Below, one piece after another: positions 1-7,791 of a stretch of DNA of 46,680 bases (the first letter of the stretch is position 1; each line of letters opens with the position of its first letter). This DNA comes from JAIYDJ01 sp031398695 (GTDB lineage: Bacteria; Pseudomonadota; Alphaproteobacteria; Rhodobacterales; Rhodobacteraceae). Location: positions 1-46,680 of the forward strand of contig JANNNU010000067.1 of NCBI GenBank assembly GCA_031398695.1, written 5' to 3'. The position numbers and the translations under genes were made by a program. The notes under the pieces were generated by a model, which did no database searches, was not told the origin of the DNA, and saw nothing but the letters and a program-made list of their open reading frames with translations.

Positions 1-364
1 GTCCAAGCGGGCGCGCCAGCAATGGGGCATGGTCCGCAGTCAGGTCGAGAACCTGGTGATCGGCGTGACCGACGGTTTCAAGAAGGAACTCGAGATTCAG
101 GGCGTGGGTTACCGGGCCGCGATGACCGGGAACGTGCTGAAGCTGTCGCTTGGATATAGCCACGACGTCAACTTTGACGTGCCGCAGGGCGTGACCGTGA
201 CGACGCCCAAGCAGACCGAAATCGTTGTGGAAGGGATCGACCAGCAGCTTGTTGGCCAGGTCGCCGCGAACATCCGCGAGTGGAAGAAGCCCGAGCCCTA
301 CAAGGGCAAAGGCATCCGCTACAAGGGCGAGTTCGTCTTCCGCAAAGAAGGCAAGAAGAAGTAG
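1..364 (+). CDS. rplF: 50S ribosomal protein L6, C-terminal part
   Basis: The frame is open from base 2, so the gene starts before the window and only about the last 120 of some 177 residues are here. The first ATG at 29 is internal: residues before it (RARQQWG) already match the L6 pattern. The segment holds the second L6 fold repeat (VENLVIGVTDGFKKELEIQG) and the conserved tail with the PEPYKGKGIRY motif, which contacts 23S rRNA near the sarcin-ricin loop and the GTPase-factor site. rplR follows after 9 nt in the usual spc-operon order. Confidence 0.97.
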   Translation, partial: SKRARQQWGMVRSQVENLVIGVTDGFKKELEIQGVGYRAAMTGNVLKLSLGYSHDVNFDVPQGVTVTTPKQTEIVVEGIDQQLVGQVAANIREWKKPEPYKGKGIRYKGEFVFRKEGKKK

Positions 365-373
365 GGGCGCATC

Positions 374-733
374 ATGGCGAACAACAAGAGAGAGCTGTTC
401 CTCAAGCGCCGCCTGCGCGTCCGGAACAAGATCAAGGCGACTTCGCACGGGCGGCTTCGGCTGTCGGTTCACCGGTCGAACAAGAACATTTCGGTGCAGC
501 TGATCGACGATGTGAAAGGCATGACCGTCGCCTCCGCCTCCTCCTTGGAGAAGGATCTGGGCGTGGTCGGCAAGAACAACGTCGAGGCTGCGGCGAGAAT
601 CGGGGCTGCCATTGCCGAGCGGGCAAAGGCAGCCGGGATCGAAGAATGTTACTTCGACCGGGGTGGGTTCCTCTTTCACGGCAAGATCAAGGCTTTGGCC
701 GAGGCTGCCCGTGAAGGCGGCCTGAAGTTCTGA
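374..733 (+). CDS. rplR: 50S ribosomal protein L18
   Basis: 119 residues, the usual bacterial length. L18 binds 5S rRNA and helps dock it into the central protuberance of the large subunit. The basic N-terminus (KRELFLKRRLRVRNKIK) and the motifs LSVHRSNKNISVQLIDD and GGFLFHGKIKALAEAAREGG are typical of L18. It lies between rplF and rpsE with short spacers, as in nearly all bacterial spc operons. Confidence 0.97.
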   Translation: MANNKRELFLKRRLRVRNKIKATSHGRLRLSVHRSNKNISVQLIDDVKGMTVASASSLEKDLGVVGKNNVEAAARIGAAIAERAKAAGIEECYFDRGGFLFHGKIKALAEAAREGGLKF

Positions 734-745
734 GGAGTATGAGAT

Positions 746-1351
746 ATGGCAGAACGTGAACAGCGCCGGGACAACCGTGGTGGAAATGATCGCCGCGATA
801 ACCGCCCCGAGGAAACGCCGGAATTCGCCGATCGTCTGGTGGCGATCAACCGTGTGTCGAAAACCGTGAAGGGCGGCAAGCGGTTTGGCTTTGCAGCACT
901 AGTGGTGGTCGGTGACCAACGCGGGCGTGTGGGCTTCGGCAAGGGCAAGGCGAAAGAAGTGCCCGAGGCGATCCGCAAGGCGACCGAGCAGGCAAAGCGT
1001 CAGATGATCCGTGTGGCGTTGAAAGACAGCCGCACCCTGCACCACGACATGGAAGGCCGCCACGGCGCCGGACGCGTCGTGATGCGGACGGCCGTGGCCG
1101 GGACCGGCATCATCGCCGGCGGTCCGATGCGCGCCGTGTTCGAGATGCTGGGGCTGCAGGACGTGGTGGCGAAAGCCATCGGTTCGTCGAACCCCTACAA
1201 CATGATCCGCGCCACGATGGACGGGTTGAAGAAGGAAACCAGCCCCCGTCAGGTCGCGCAGCGTCGCGGCAAGAAGGTTGCTGAAATCCTCCGTCGCCCG
1301 GAAAACGACGCGGCTCCGGTTGACGCCGTTGCCGAAGCTGTGGAGGCCTGA
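746..1351 (+). CDS. rpsE: 30S ribosomal protein S5
   Basis: 201 residues; S5 is a small-subunit protein needed for mRNA unwinding and decoding fidelity. The double-stranded-RNA-binding S5 N-domain (RVSKTVKGGKRFGFAALVVV, then GRVGFGKGKAKEVPEAI) and the C-domain (GTGIIAGGPMRAVFEMLG) are intact. The protein is longer than E. coli S5 because of a charged N-terminal extension of about 25 residues (EQRRDNRGGNDRRDNR) and an Ala/Glu-rich tail, both common in alphaproteobacteria. GAGGAGT lies upstream of the ATG. Confidence 0.97.
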   Translation: MAEREQRRDNRGGNDRRDNRPEETPEFADRLVAINRVSKTVKGGKRFGFAALVVVGDQRGRVGFGKGKAKEVPEAIRKATEQAKRQMIRVALKDSRTLHHDMEGRHGAGRVVMRTAVAGTGIIAGGPMRAVFEMLGLQDVVAKAIGSSNPYNMIRATMDGLKKETSPRQVAQRRGKKVAEILRRPENDAAPVDAVAEAVEA

Positions 1352-1352
1352 G

Positions 1353-1553
1353 ATGACCGACGCAGCGAAGAAAACCATCGTGGTCAAGCAGGTGAAATCC
1401 GCCGCCCGCCGCCCCGCGAAACAGACCGCGACCCTGATCGGTCTGGGCCTGAACAAGATGAACCGCACCCGCGAGTTGGAAGACACGCCTTCCGTGCGCG
1501 GCATGGTTCACTCGATCCGTCACCTGGTGACGATCGTCGAAGAGCGCGGGTAA
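1353..1553 (+). CDS. rpmD: 50S ribosomal protein L30
   Basis: 66 residues from the ATG at 1353, one base after the rpsE stop. The frame is open further upstream inside rpsE, but the L30 fold begins at KTIVVKQVKSAARRPAKQ, so the downstream start is right. The core LIGLGLNKMNRTRELEDTPSVRGM is diagnostic for L30. The near-zero spacing to rpsE suggests translational coupling. It is followed by a 99-nt spacer with two hairpins before rplO. Confidence 0.96.
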   Translation: MTDAAKKTIVVKQVKSAARRPAKQTATLIGLGLNKMNRTRELEDTPSVRGMVHSIRHLVTIVEERG

Positions 1554-1562
1554 CCGCACCGT

Positions 1563-1586
1563 AGGATGGGCCATTTTGCCCATCCT
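1563..1586 (+). other. Intra-operon hairpin between rpmD and rplO
   Basis: AGGATGGGC (1563-1571) and GCCCATCCT (1578-1586) form a perfect 9-bp stem with a 6-nt loop. No T-run follows, so it is not a standard terminator. A second stem, CGGCCCA/TGGGCCG, lies near 1608-1627 in the same spacer. Possible roles are mRNA stability, processing or attenuation between rpmD and rplO; none is shown by the sequence. Confidence 0.6.
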
Positions 1587-1652
1587 GCCATTTGAAACCG
1601 CGTTTGGCGGCCCAGTCGCTTGGGCCGTCAGTTCCGGTAGAGGAGAAGCGAC

Positions 1653-2150
1653 ATGAAACTGAATGAACTGCACGATAATCCCGGCGCCGCCAAGAAGCAA
1701 AAGCGCGTGGCGCGTGGCCCGGGTTCGGGCAAGGGCAAGACCGCCGGGCGCGGAATCAAGGGCCAGAAGTCCCGTTCGGGCGTGGCCATCGGCGGATACG
1801 AAGGCGGCCAGATGCCGCTTTACCGCCGCCTGCCCAAGCGCGGCTTCAACAAGCCGAACCAGCTGCGGTTTGCCATCATCAACCTGGGCTTGATCCAGAA
1901 GTTCGTCGATGCGGGCAAGCTCGACGTCAGCGCCGACATCACGGAAGACGTGCTGATTGCCAGCGGCATCACCGGCCACAAGCGCGACGGTATCCGCATC
2001 CTGAACAAGGGCGAGATCACCGCTGCGGTCAAGCTGGTCGTCACCGGCGCATCGGCCGCGGCGATCGAGGCGGTGGCAGCCGCGGGTGGCAGCCTGACCA
2101 CGGCCCCGGTTCTGGAGCCGTTCGGCAAGTCCGTCCGCAAGACTGCGTAA
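1653..2150 (+). CDS. rplO: 50S ribosomal protein L15
   Basis: 165 residues. L15 is a late-assembly large-subunit protein. The glycine- and lysine-rich N-terminus (KRVARGPGSGKGKTAGRGIKG), the YEGGQMPLYRRLPKRGF segment and the globular C-terminal half (VLIASGITGHKRDGIRIL) are all in place. The start is the ATG at 1653 behind GAGGAGAAG. secY follows after 143 nt, as in standard spc operons. Confidence 0.97.
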   Translation: MKLNELHDNPGAAKKQKRVARGPGSGKGKTAGRGIKGQKSRSGVAIGGYEGGQMPLYRRLPKRGFNKPNQLRFAIINLGLIQKFVDAGKLDVSADITEDVLIASGITGHKRDGIRILNKGEITAAVKLVVTGASAAAIEAVAAAGGSLTTAPVLEPFGKSVRKTA

Positions 2151-2201
2151 GGTTGCTTGCGCGCGACAAGGTTCCGGCGCGGGGCGCAATAAGGTGTTGT
2201 G

Positions 2202-2219
2202 AGCGGCCTTCGGACCGCT
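2202..2219 (+). other. Small UUCG-loop hairpin upstream of secY
   Basis: AGCGG (2202-2206) pairs with CCGCT (2215-2219). The apex reads C-TTCG-G, a stable tetraloop. It lies in the 143-nt rplO-secY spacer and may stabilise or pause the transcript. No T-run follows, so termination is unlikely. Confidence 0.4.
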
Positions 2220-2293
2220 TACATCAAGTCAAGTTTTCCCGCGCCGCCGACCGGAAAATGGTCAGGCGGCGCTGTTCTTGAAAGAGACCGGAC

Positions 2294-3655
2294 ATGGCAT
2301 CTGCTGCAGAGCAAATGGCGGCGAACCTTAGCTGGGGTGCACTCGGCAAGGCGACCGACCTGAGGGCGCGCATCTTCTTTACCATCCTGCTGCTGATGGT
2401 CTATCGCCTGGGCACCTACATTCCCGTTCCGGGGATCGACGGCCTCGCACTGCGGGAATTCATGGAAAGCGCGGGTGCCGGCATCGGCGGCATCCTGAAC
2501 ATGTTCACGGGTGGCGCGATCAGCCGGATGGGCATCTTCGCGCTGGGGATCATGCCCTACATCTCGGCCTCGATCATCGTGCAGCTTCTGGGGTCCATGG
2601 TGCCGGCGCTGGAGCAGTTGAAGAAGGAAGGCGACGCGGGCCGCAAGAAGATGAACCAGTACACCCGCTATGGCACGGTGTTTCTGGCGGTGTTTCAGGG
2701 CTGGGCCATCGCCGCGTCGCTGGAAGCAGGCGGGTTGGCGCATGATCCGGGTCTGTTCTTCAAGCTGGCCTGCGTGATCACCCTCGTCGGCGGCACGATG
2801 TTCCTGATGTGGCTGGGCGAGCAGATCACCGCGCGCGGCATCGGCAATGGCATTTCGCTGATCATCTTCGTCGGCATCATCGCGGAAATCCCGGCGGCAC
2901 TGGCGCAGTTCTTCAGCCAGGGCCGGTCGGGCGCGATCTCGACCCCGGTGATCCTGGGCGTGCTGGTGCTGGTTGTGGCCACCATCGCCTTCGTGGTGTT
3001 CATGGAGCGGGCGCTGCGCAAGATCTCGATCCAGTATCCGCGCCGTCAGGTGGGCATGAAGGTTTACGACGGCGGGTCGTCGCATCTGCCGATCAAGGTC
3101 AACCCAGCAGGCGTGATTCCGGCGATCTTCGCATCGTCGCTGCTGCTGCTGCCCACGACATTCGCAACCTTCTCGGGCCAGGCGGGTGGCGGCGTGATGT
3201 CGACGATCCTGGCCTATTTCGGGCCGGGCCAGCCGCTGAACCTTTTGTTCTTCACCGCGATGATCGTGTTCTTCGCCTATTTCTACACCTACAACGTGGC
3301 GTTCAAAGTTGAAGACGTCGCGGACAACCTGAAGAACCAGAGCGGTTTCATCCCCGGCATCCGTCCTGGCAAGAAGACCGAAGAGTATCTGGAATATGTG
3401 GTGAACCGCATTCTGGTGCTGGGGGCGGCCTACCTCGCGGCCGTCTGCATGTTGCCGGAAATCCTGCGCAGCCAGTTCGCCGTGCCGTTCTATTTCGGCG
3501 GCACCTCGGTGCTGATCGTGGTGTCGGTGACGATGGACACGATCAATCAGGTCCAGTCGCATCTGCTGGCGCACCAGTATGAAGGTCTGATCGAAAAGTC
3601 GCAGCTGCGCGGCAAGAAACGCACGGGGCCGAAGCCGCCCCCCGCCCGCCGCTAG
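2294..3655 (+). CDS. secY: Preprotein translocase subunit SecY
   Basis: 453 residues with ten hydrophobic spans, the channel-forming subunit of the Sec translocon in the inner membrane. Seen: TDLRARIFFTILLLMVYRLG (first span), the plug-region GIGGILNMFTGGAISR, GIMPYISASIIVQLL, the cytosolic loop ERALRKISIQYPRRQVG that contacts SecA or the ribosome, and the C-terminal ADNLKNQSGFIPGIRPGKKT signature. The length is normal for alphaproteobacteria, with a short basic tail. adk begins 9 nt after the stop. Confidence 0.98.
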   Translation: MASAAEQMAANLSWGALGKATDLRARIFFTILLLMVYRLGTYIPVPGIDGLALREFMESAGAGIGGILNMFTGGAISRMGIFALGIMPYISASIIVQLLGSMVPALEQLKKEGDAGRKKMNQYTRYGTVFLAVFQGWAIAASLEAGGLAHDPGLFFKLACVITLVGGTMFLMWLGEQITARGIGNGISLIIFVGIIAEIPAALAQFFSQGRSGAISTPVILGVLVLVVATIAFVVFMERALRKISIQYPRRQVGMKVYDGGSSHLPIKVNPAGVIPAIFASSLLLLPTTFATFSGQAGGGVMSTILAYFGPGQPLNLLFFTAMIVFFAYFYTYNVAFKVEDVADNLKNQSGFIPGIRPGKKTEEYLEYVVNRILVLGAAYLAAVCMLPEILRSQFAVPFYFGGTSVLIVVSVTMDTINQVQSHLLAHQYEGLIEKSQLRGKKRTGPKPPPARR

Positions 3656-3664
3656 GTCGCAGCC

Positions 3665-4315
3665 ATGGCCAACATCATACTTCTGGGACCGCCGGGAGCC
3701 GGCAAGGGCACGCAGGCCAAACGTCTGGTGGACGAGCGGCACATGGTTCAGCTTTCCACCGGTGACATGCTGCGCGAGGCGCGCACGTCGGGCACCGAAA
3801 TGGGCCGCCGCGTGGCGGACGTGATGGACAAGGGTGGTCTGGTGACCGACGAGATCGTCATCGGCCTGATCGAGGAAAAACTGGTTGGTCCCGCGCCGGG
3901 CGGCTTCATCTTCGACGGCTTTCCGCGCACGCTGAAACAGGCGGACGCGCTGGCGGGCCTGCTTGGTCGCACGGGGCAGGGGCTGGACGCGGTGATCGAG
4001 CTGCAGGTCGACGATGCGGTGTTGGTGGCGCGGGTGACCGGGCGGTCGACCTGCGGCAACTGCGGCGCCGTCTATCACGACACCACCCGGCCGACCCGGG
4101 TTGCGGGCGTTTGCGACCAATGCGGATCGACCGACCTGCGTCGTCGCGCCGATGACACGGCCGAAGCGCTGACGACCCGGCTGATGGAATACTACAAGAA
4201 AACCTCGCCGCTGATCGGGTACTATTACGCCAAGGATCAGCTTCATTCGGTGGACGCCTTGGCGGAAATCGACGATGTGGCGGTGACGATCGCGAAAGTT
4301 CTTGACAGACGTTAA
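3665..4315 (+). CDS. adk: Adenylate kinase, zinc-type lid
   Basis: 216 residues; catalyses ATP + AMP to 2 ADP in the cytoplasm. The P-loop GPPGAGKGTQ is at residues 8-17, and the FIFDGFPRTLKQADAL AMP-binding motif is near 81-96. The long lid domain carries four cysteines, C130, C133, C150 and C153, in CGNCG and CDQCG pairs, so a structural zinc is expected, unlike the E. coli enzyme. It follows secY with 9 nt spacing, a frequent spc-operon arrangement. Confidence 0.98.
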   Translation: MANIILLGPPGAGKGTQAKRLVDERHMVQLSTGDMLREARTSGTEMGRRVADVMDKGGLVTDEIVIGLIEEKLVGPAPGGFIFDGFPRTLKQADALAGLLGRTGQGLDAVIELQVDDAVLVARVTGRSTCGNCGAVYHDTTRPTRVAGVCDQCGSTDLRRRADDTAEALTTRLMEYYKKTSPLIGYYYAKDQLHSVDALAEIDDVAVTIAKVLDRR

Positions 4316-4332
4316 GATATCTTCCGGCTCTC

Positions 4333-4361
4333 TTGACGATCAGCCAAAAAGCCCCTATCGC
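4333..4361 (+). promoter_or_regulatory. Candidate sigma-70 promoter for rpsM-rpsK-rpoA-rplQ
   Basis: TTGACG (4333-4338) and TATCGC (4356-4361) are separated by 17 nt, in the 185-nt gap between adk and rpsM. The remaining leader (4362-4500) contains short stems such as TCGGGC/GCCCGA and GGTTC/GAACC, which could serve ribosomal-protein feedback control. Only the sequence match supports the promoter. Confidence 0.45.
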
Positions 4362-4500
4362 ACCATCTCCTGCAAGGGAATCGCTTGCTGTCGGGCCCTG
4401 CCCGATCTGTCGGCTGTAGCGCATCGGGGCCGCAGGCTCGTGGTGCAGTTGTGAAAAAAGGTTCTGGCGTTACGGAACCGCAACCAAAAGGAAGACACGT

Positions 4501-4869
4501 TTGGCACGTATTGCTGGCGTCAACATCCCCACTGCAAAGCGGGTTCCGATCGCCCTGACCTATATCACCGGAATCGGCCCGCACATCGCGGACCAGATCT
4601 GCACGGCGGTCGGCATCGACCAGACCCGTCGTGTCAACCAGTTGACCGATGCCGAAGTGCTGGCGATCCGCGAGCACATCGACGCCAACTACACCGTCGA
4701 GGGTGACCTGCGTCGTGAAGTCTCGATGAACATCAAGCGTTTGATGGACCTTGGCTGCTATCGCGGCCTGCGTCACCGCAAGGGTCTGCCGGTCCGTGGC
4801 CAGCGCACCCACACCAACGCTCGCACCCGCAAGGGCCCCGCCAAAGCCATCGCTGGCAAGAAGAAATAA
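4501..4869 (+). CDS. rpsM: 30S ribosomal protein S13
   Basis: 122 residues. S13 sits in the small-subunit head and bridges to L5 and the P-site tRNA. The start is TTG at 4501: the encoded protein then begins ARIAGVNIP, the exact canonical S13 N-terminus, and AGGAAG lies 6 nt upstream. The helix-two-turn-helix core (YITGIGPHIADQIC) and the basic tail with RGLRHRKGLPVRGQRT are intact. The TTG start is unusual for so highly expressed a gene. Confidence 0.97.
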   Translation: MARIAGVNIPTAKRVPIALTYITGIGPHIADQICTAVGIDQTRRVNQLTDAEVLAIREHIDANYTVEGDLRREVSMNIKRLMDLGCYRGLRHRKGLPVRGQRTHTNARTRKGPAKAIAGKKK

Positions 4870-4881
4870 GGAGGGGCACCC

Positions 4882-5277
4882 ATGGCACGCGATACCAAAG
4901 CCGCCCGCACCAAGAAAAAAGAGCGCAAGAACATTGCCGCTGGTGTGGCGCATGTGAACTCGTCGTTCAACAACACGAAAATTCTGATTTCCGACGTGCA
5001 AGGCAACGCCATTTCGTGGTCGTCCTCGGGCACCATGGGCTTCAAGGGCTCGCGCAAGTCGACGCCCTATGCCGCCCAAATGGCCGCCGAGGATGCTGGA
5101 AAGAAAGCACAGGAACACGGCGTGAAGACGCTGGAAGTCGAAGTGCAGGGCCCCGGTTCGGGCCGCGAGTCGGCGTTGCGCGCGCTGGCAGCCGTCGGGT
5201 TCAACATCACCTCGATCCGCGACGTCACGCCGTTGGCCCACAACGGCTGCCGTCCGCCGAAGCGCCGTCGCGTCTAA
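4882..5277 (+). CDS. rpsK: 30S ribosomal protein S11
   Basis: 131 residues. S11 lies on the small-subunit platform and contacts mRNA near the Shine-Dalgarno helix. The N-terminal KKKERKNIAAG patch, NTKILISDVQGNAISWSS, GSGRESALRAL and the C-terminal NGCRPPKRRRV signature are all present. A strong GGAGG lies 10 nt before the ATG. It is followed by a 119-nt spacer with a long hairpin before rpoA. Confidence 0.98.
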   Translation: MARDTKAARTKKKERKNIAAGVAHVNSSFNNTKILISDVQGNAISWSSSGTMGFKGSRKSTPYAAQMAAEDAGKKAQEHGVKTLEVEVQGPGSGRESALRALAAVGFNITSIRDVTPLAHNGCRPPKRRRV

Positions 5278-5292
5278 GTCACAAGTCATCAA

Positions 5293-5334
5293 CCGAACCG
5301 CGCGGGTGTCGCGCGGTTCGGCATTCGTATTTTT
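5293..5334 (+). terminator. Strong hairpin between rpsK and rpoA
   Basis: CCGAACCGCGCG (5293-5304) and CGCGCGGTTCGG (5310-5321) form a perfect 12-bp stem with a 5-nt loop. A T-run (TTTTT, 5330-5334) begins 8 nt later. The distance makes full termination uncertain. A partial terminator or processing site that sets the RpoA to ribosomal-protein ratio is the likely meaning. Confidence 0.55.
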
Positions 5335-5396
5335 CCGGAACCTCGAGCGTTCGCCGCTTACGGACATGGGCGGCGAGCTAGAATGGAGGCGACAGC

Positions 5397-6413
5397 ATGA
5401 TCCATAAGAATTGGCAAGAACTGATCAAACCGACGCAGTTGCAGGTAAAGCCGGGGGCCGACGCACAGCGCGTGGCGACCGTCATCGCCGAACCGCTGGA
5501 GCGCGGCTTTGGCCTGACGCTGGGCAACGCGCTGCGCCGCGTGCTGATGTCGTCGCTGCAGGGCGGTGCCATCACGTCAGTGCAGATCGACAACGTGCTG
5601 CACGAGTTTTCTTCCGTGGCGGGCGTGCGTGAAGACGTCACCGATATCGTCCTGAACCTCAAGGGCGTGGCGCTGCGTATGGACGTCGAGGGGCCGAAGC
5701 GCCTGTCGATCTCGGCCAAGGGTCCGGGCGTGGTCACCGCCGGTGACATCTCGGAAACCAACGGCATCGAAGTGCTGAACAAGGACCATGTCGTCTGCCA
5801 TCTCGATGACGGCGCCGACCTGTTCATGGAACTGACGGTCAACACCGGCAAGGGTTATGTCGCGGCCGACAAGAACCGCCCCGAGGATGCACCGATTGGG
5901 CTGATCCCGATCGACGCGATCTATTCGCCGGTCAAGAAGGTCAGCTACGAGGTTACCCCGACCCGCGAAGGCCAGGTTCTTGACTACGACCGTTTGACGA
6001 TGAAGATCGAAACCGACGGCAGCCTGACCCCCGACGATGCCGTGGCCTATGCCGCGCGCATCCTGCAGGATCAGCTGTCGATCTTCGTGAACTTCGACGA
6101 GCCGGAATCGGCCAAGCTGGGCGAGATCGACGTCGGGCTGGAATTCAACCCGCTGCTGCTCAAGAAGGTGGACGAGCTGGAACTTTCGGTTCGTTCGGCA
6201 AACTGCCTGAAGAACGACAACATCGTCTACATCGGCGATCTGATCCAGAAGACCGAAGCCGAAATGCTGCGCACGCCGAACTTCGGCCGCAAGTCCCTGA
6301 ACGAGATCAAGGAAGTGCTGTCGGGCATGGGACTGCATCTGGGCATGGAAGTCGAAGACTGGCCGCCGGAGAATATTGAAGATCTGGCCAAGCGCTTCGA
6401 AGACCAATTCTGA
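5397..6413 (+). CDS. rpoA: DNA-directed RNA polymerase subunit alpha
   Basis: 338 residues. RpoA dimerises to nucleate RNA polymerase assembly, and its C-terminal domain binds UP elements and activators. The N-terminal domain carries EPLERGFGLTLGNALRRVLMSS. The C-terminal domain includes LELSVRSANCLKNDNI and LRTPNFGRKSLNEIKEVL, with the arginine and lysine residues used for DNA contact. The acidic tail ENIEDLAKRFEDQF is typical of alphaproteobacteria. The ATG at 5397 follows GGAGG. Confidence 0.98.
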   Translation: MIHKNWQELIKPTQLQVKPGADAQRVATVIAEPLERGFGLTLGNALRRVLMSSLQGGAITSVQIDNVLHEFSSVAGVREDVTDIVLNLKGVALRMDVEGPKRLSISAKGPGVVTAGDISETNGIEVLNKDHVVCHLDDGADLFMELTVNTGKGYVAADKNRPEDAPIGLIPIDAIYSPVKKVSYEVTPTREGQVLDYDRLTMKIETDGSLTPDDAVAYAARILQDQLSIFVNFDEPESAKLGEIDVGLEFNPLLLKKVDELELSVRSANCLKNDNIVYIGDLIQKTEAEMLRTPNFGRKSLNEIKEVLSGMGLHLGMEVEDWPPENIEDLAKRFEDQF

Positions 6414-6418
6414 CATAG

Positions 6419-6515
6419 GGGTGCGCGTCAGCGCACCCTTTCGTGAAAATGCCCGGACATGCCGGGGAACAACTGGCGAAAGCCCAAGGTGAGCGGGGCC
6501 ACACGTAGGCCCCGC
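6419..6515 (+). other. Two perfect 8-bp hairpins in the rpoA-rplQ spacer
   Basis: GGGTGCGC (6419-6426) pairs with GCGCACCC (6431-6438), followed by TTTC. GCGGGGCC (6493-6500) pairs with GGCCCCGC (6508-6515). A weaker CCCGG/CCGGG stem lies between them. The spacer is 136 nt inside an operon that is usually tight. The first hairpin could act as a weak terminator. Confidence 0.55.
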
Positions 6516-6549
6516 CGGACAAAGCAAAACACGCATCAGGAGACCAAAA

Positions 6550-6969
6550 ATGCGTCACTCCAGCGGCTACCGCAAACTGAACCGCACCCACGAACACCGC
6601 AAGGCGATGTTCGCCAACATGTGCGGCTCGCTGATCGAGCACGAGCAGATCAAGACCACCTTGCCGAAAGCCAAGGAACTGCGCCCGATCATCGAAAAAC
6701 TGATCACGCTCGCCAAGCGCGGCGACCTGCATGCCCGCCGCCAGGCCCATGCAGCGCTGAAGCAGGACATGCACACCGAACGCCTGTTCGCAATCTTGGG
6801 GCCGCGCTATGCGACCCGTCAGGGCGGCTACGTTCGCGTGCTGAAAGCCGGCTTCCGCTATGGCGACATGGCGCCGATGGCGATCATCGAATTCGTAGAT
6901 CGCGACACGTCCGCCAAAGGTGCTGCGGATCACGCCCGCACCGCGGCCTTCGAGGCTGCCGACGATTGA
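6550..6969 (+). CDS. rplQ: 50S ribosomal protein L17
   Basis: 139 residues. L17 lines the outer face of the exit-tunnel region. The start MRHSSGYRKLNRTHEHRKAM and the LIEHEQIKTTLPKAKELRP motif are canonical. Compared with the 127-residue E. coli protein, the C-terminus is extended by a short Ala/Asp-rich tail. It ends the alpha operon and is followed 24 nt later by a clear terminator. Confidence 0.98.
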   Translation: MRHSSGYRKLNRTHEHRKAMFANMCGSLIEHEQIKTTLPKAKELRPIIEKLITLAKRGDLHARRQAHAALKQDMHTERLFAILGPRYATRQGGYVRVLKAGFRYGDMAPMAIIEFVDRDTSAKGAADHARTAAFEAADD

Positions 6970-6993
6970 ACCAACCGAACATGTGCACGAAAC

Positions 6994-7016
6994 AGCCCGC
7001 GCAAGCGGGCTTTTTC
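6994..7016 (+). terminator. Rho-independent terminator after rplQ
   Basis: AGCCCGC (6994-7000), GCAA tetraloop, GCGGGCT (7005-7011), then TTTTC. The stem is GC-rich with an immediate T-run, 24 nt after the rplQ stop. It separates the ribosomal operon from luxR, so luxR needs its own promoter in the AT-richer stretch 7017-7127. Confidence 0.88.
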
Positions 7017-7127
7017 AATTTTGGCAACAACTTGCGTGTTTTCCGGGGATTATTAACTAAACGCTGGTGGTGCACGGGTCACGGTCTATCTAAAGTTGCA
7101 AAAGAATCGGGAGCTGTCGAAAAAGAC

Positions 7128-7739
7128 ATGTCTGTTAAATTAGGTATCGATGTCGAGTTGCATCAGCTGTCTATGATGGCCCCCGCAGGTTACTTTGTCG
7201 GCCTGCACATCCGCTTTACGGCTCCTTTGTTCACCTATCAGACCTACGATCAGGTCTGGATCGATCACTACACTGAAGACGGCTACGTTTTGCGTGACCC
7301 GATGACCGCCTGGGGTTTCAGCACCAATGGCACCATCCGGTGGAGCGACAAATCCTTGCCCGACCCGTTCGGACTGTTCGCCGAGGCAGCGCGCTATGGC
7401 CTGCACTACGGCGCGACGATTTCGTGCGGGCCTATCAAATCACGAACCATCGCATCGATAGCCCGCGGCGACCGGGAGTTCGAGGATCATGAGATCGCTG
7501 CGGCCGCCGCGATCATTCAGCGGCTGCACGCCATGACCGAGCCGCCCGAAGAGCTGACGCGGGCGCAGATCGAGGCGTTGAGATGTATTGCAGGGGGCGA
7601 CAGATTTGCGGCCGCCGCCGCCAAGTTGGGCATTTCCGAAAGCGCGCTGAAGGCAAGGATCACCTCGGCGCGCGTGCGGCTGATGGCCAGAACGACGGCA
7701 GAGGCGATTCAGCGCGCGAAGGACTATCGTCTGATCTGA
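7128..7739 (+). CDS. LuxR-family autoinducer-binding transcriptional regulator
   Basis: 203 residues from ATG 7128. The frame is open upstream, but that part reads through the rplQ terminator and is not coding. The N-terminal half is an acyl-homoserine-lactone-binding domain with the usual ligand-pocket residues W44, Y48, D57, P58 and W72 (VWIDHY, LRDPM, IRW). The C-terminal helix-turn-helix of GerE type covers about residues 143-190 (LTRAQIEALRCIAGG, AAKLGISESALKARI). It lies 52 nt upstream of luxI on the same strand, the standard arrangement for a cognate pair. The start is inferred, since the ribosome binding site is weak. No clear lux box was found. Confidence 0.9.
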   Translation: MSVKLGIDVELHQLSMMAPAGYFVGLHIRFTAPLFTYQTYDQVWIDHYTEDGYVLRDPMTAWGFSTNGTIRWSDKSLPDPFGLFAEAARYGLHYGATISCGPIKSRTIASIARGDREFEDHEIAAAAAIIQRLHAMTEPPEELTRAQIEALRCIAGGDRFAAAAAKLGISESALKARITSARVRLMARTTAEAIQRAKDYRLI

Positions 7740-7744
7740 TCTGC

Positions 7745-7788
7745 GTCCTCTGCAAGGTTGCCGACCACCACCCACCCTGCAGGAGGAC
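7745..7788 (+). promoter_or_regulatory. Hairpin that can hide the luxI ribosome binding site
   Basis: GTCCTCTGCA (7745-7754) pairs with TGCA-G-GAGGAC (7778-7788): ten base pairs with one bulged G at 7782, around a 23-nt loop. The right arm contains the luxI Shine-Dalgarno sequence AGGAGG (7781-7786), and the luxI ATG is at 7792. If formed, the stem would occlude initiation. Whether it is regulatory or fortuitous cannot be told from one sequence. Confidence 0.5.
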
Positions 7789-7791
7789 CCT

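Noticed and set aside
2219..4246. 675-codon minus-strand frame opposite secY and adk
   Set aside because: Shadow of two unmistakable core genes; composition (His/Arg/Asp-rich) is typical of antisense frames in GC-rich DNA.
6459..7127. N-terminal extension of the LuxR gene back through rplQ
   Set aside because: The extension overlaps rplQ in another frame and crosses an intrinsic terminator; LuxR homology starts after 7128.
6970..7127. lux box upstream of luxR or luxI
   Set aside because: I searched for a 20-bp CTG-N-CAG type dyad in 6970-7127 and 7740-7791 and found none convincing.
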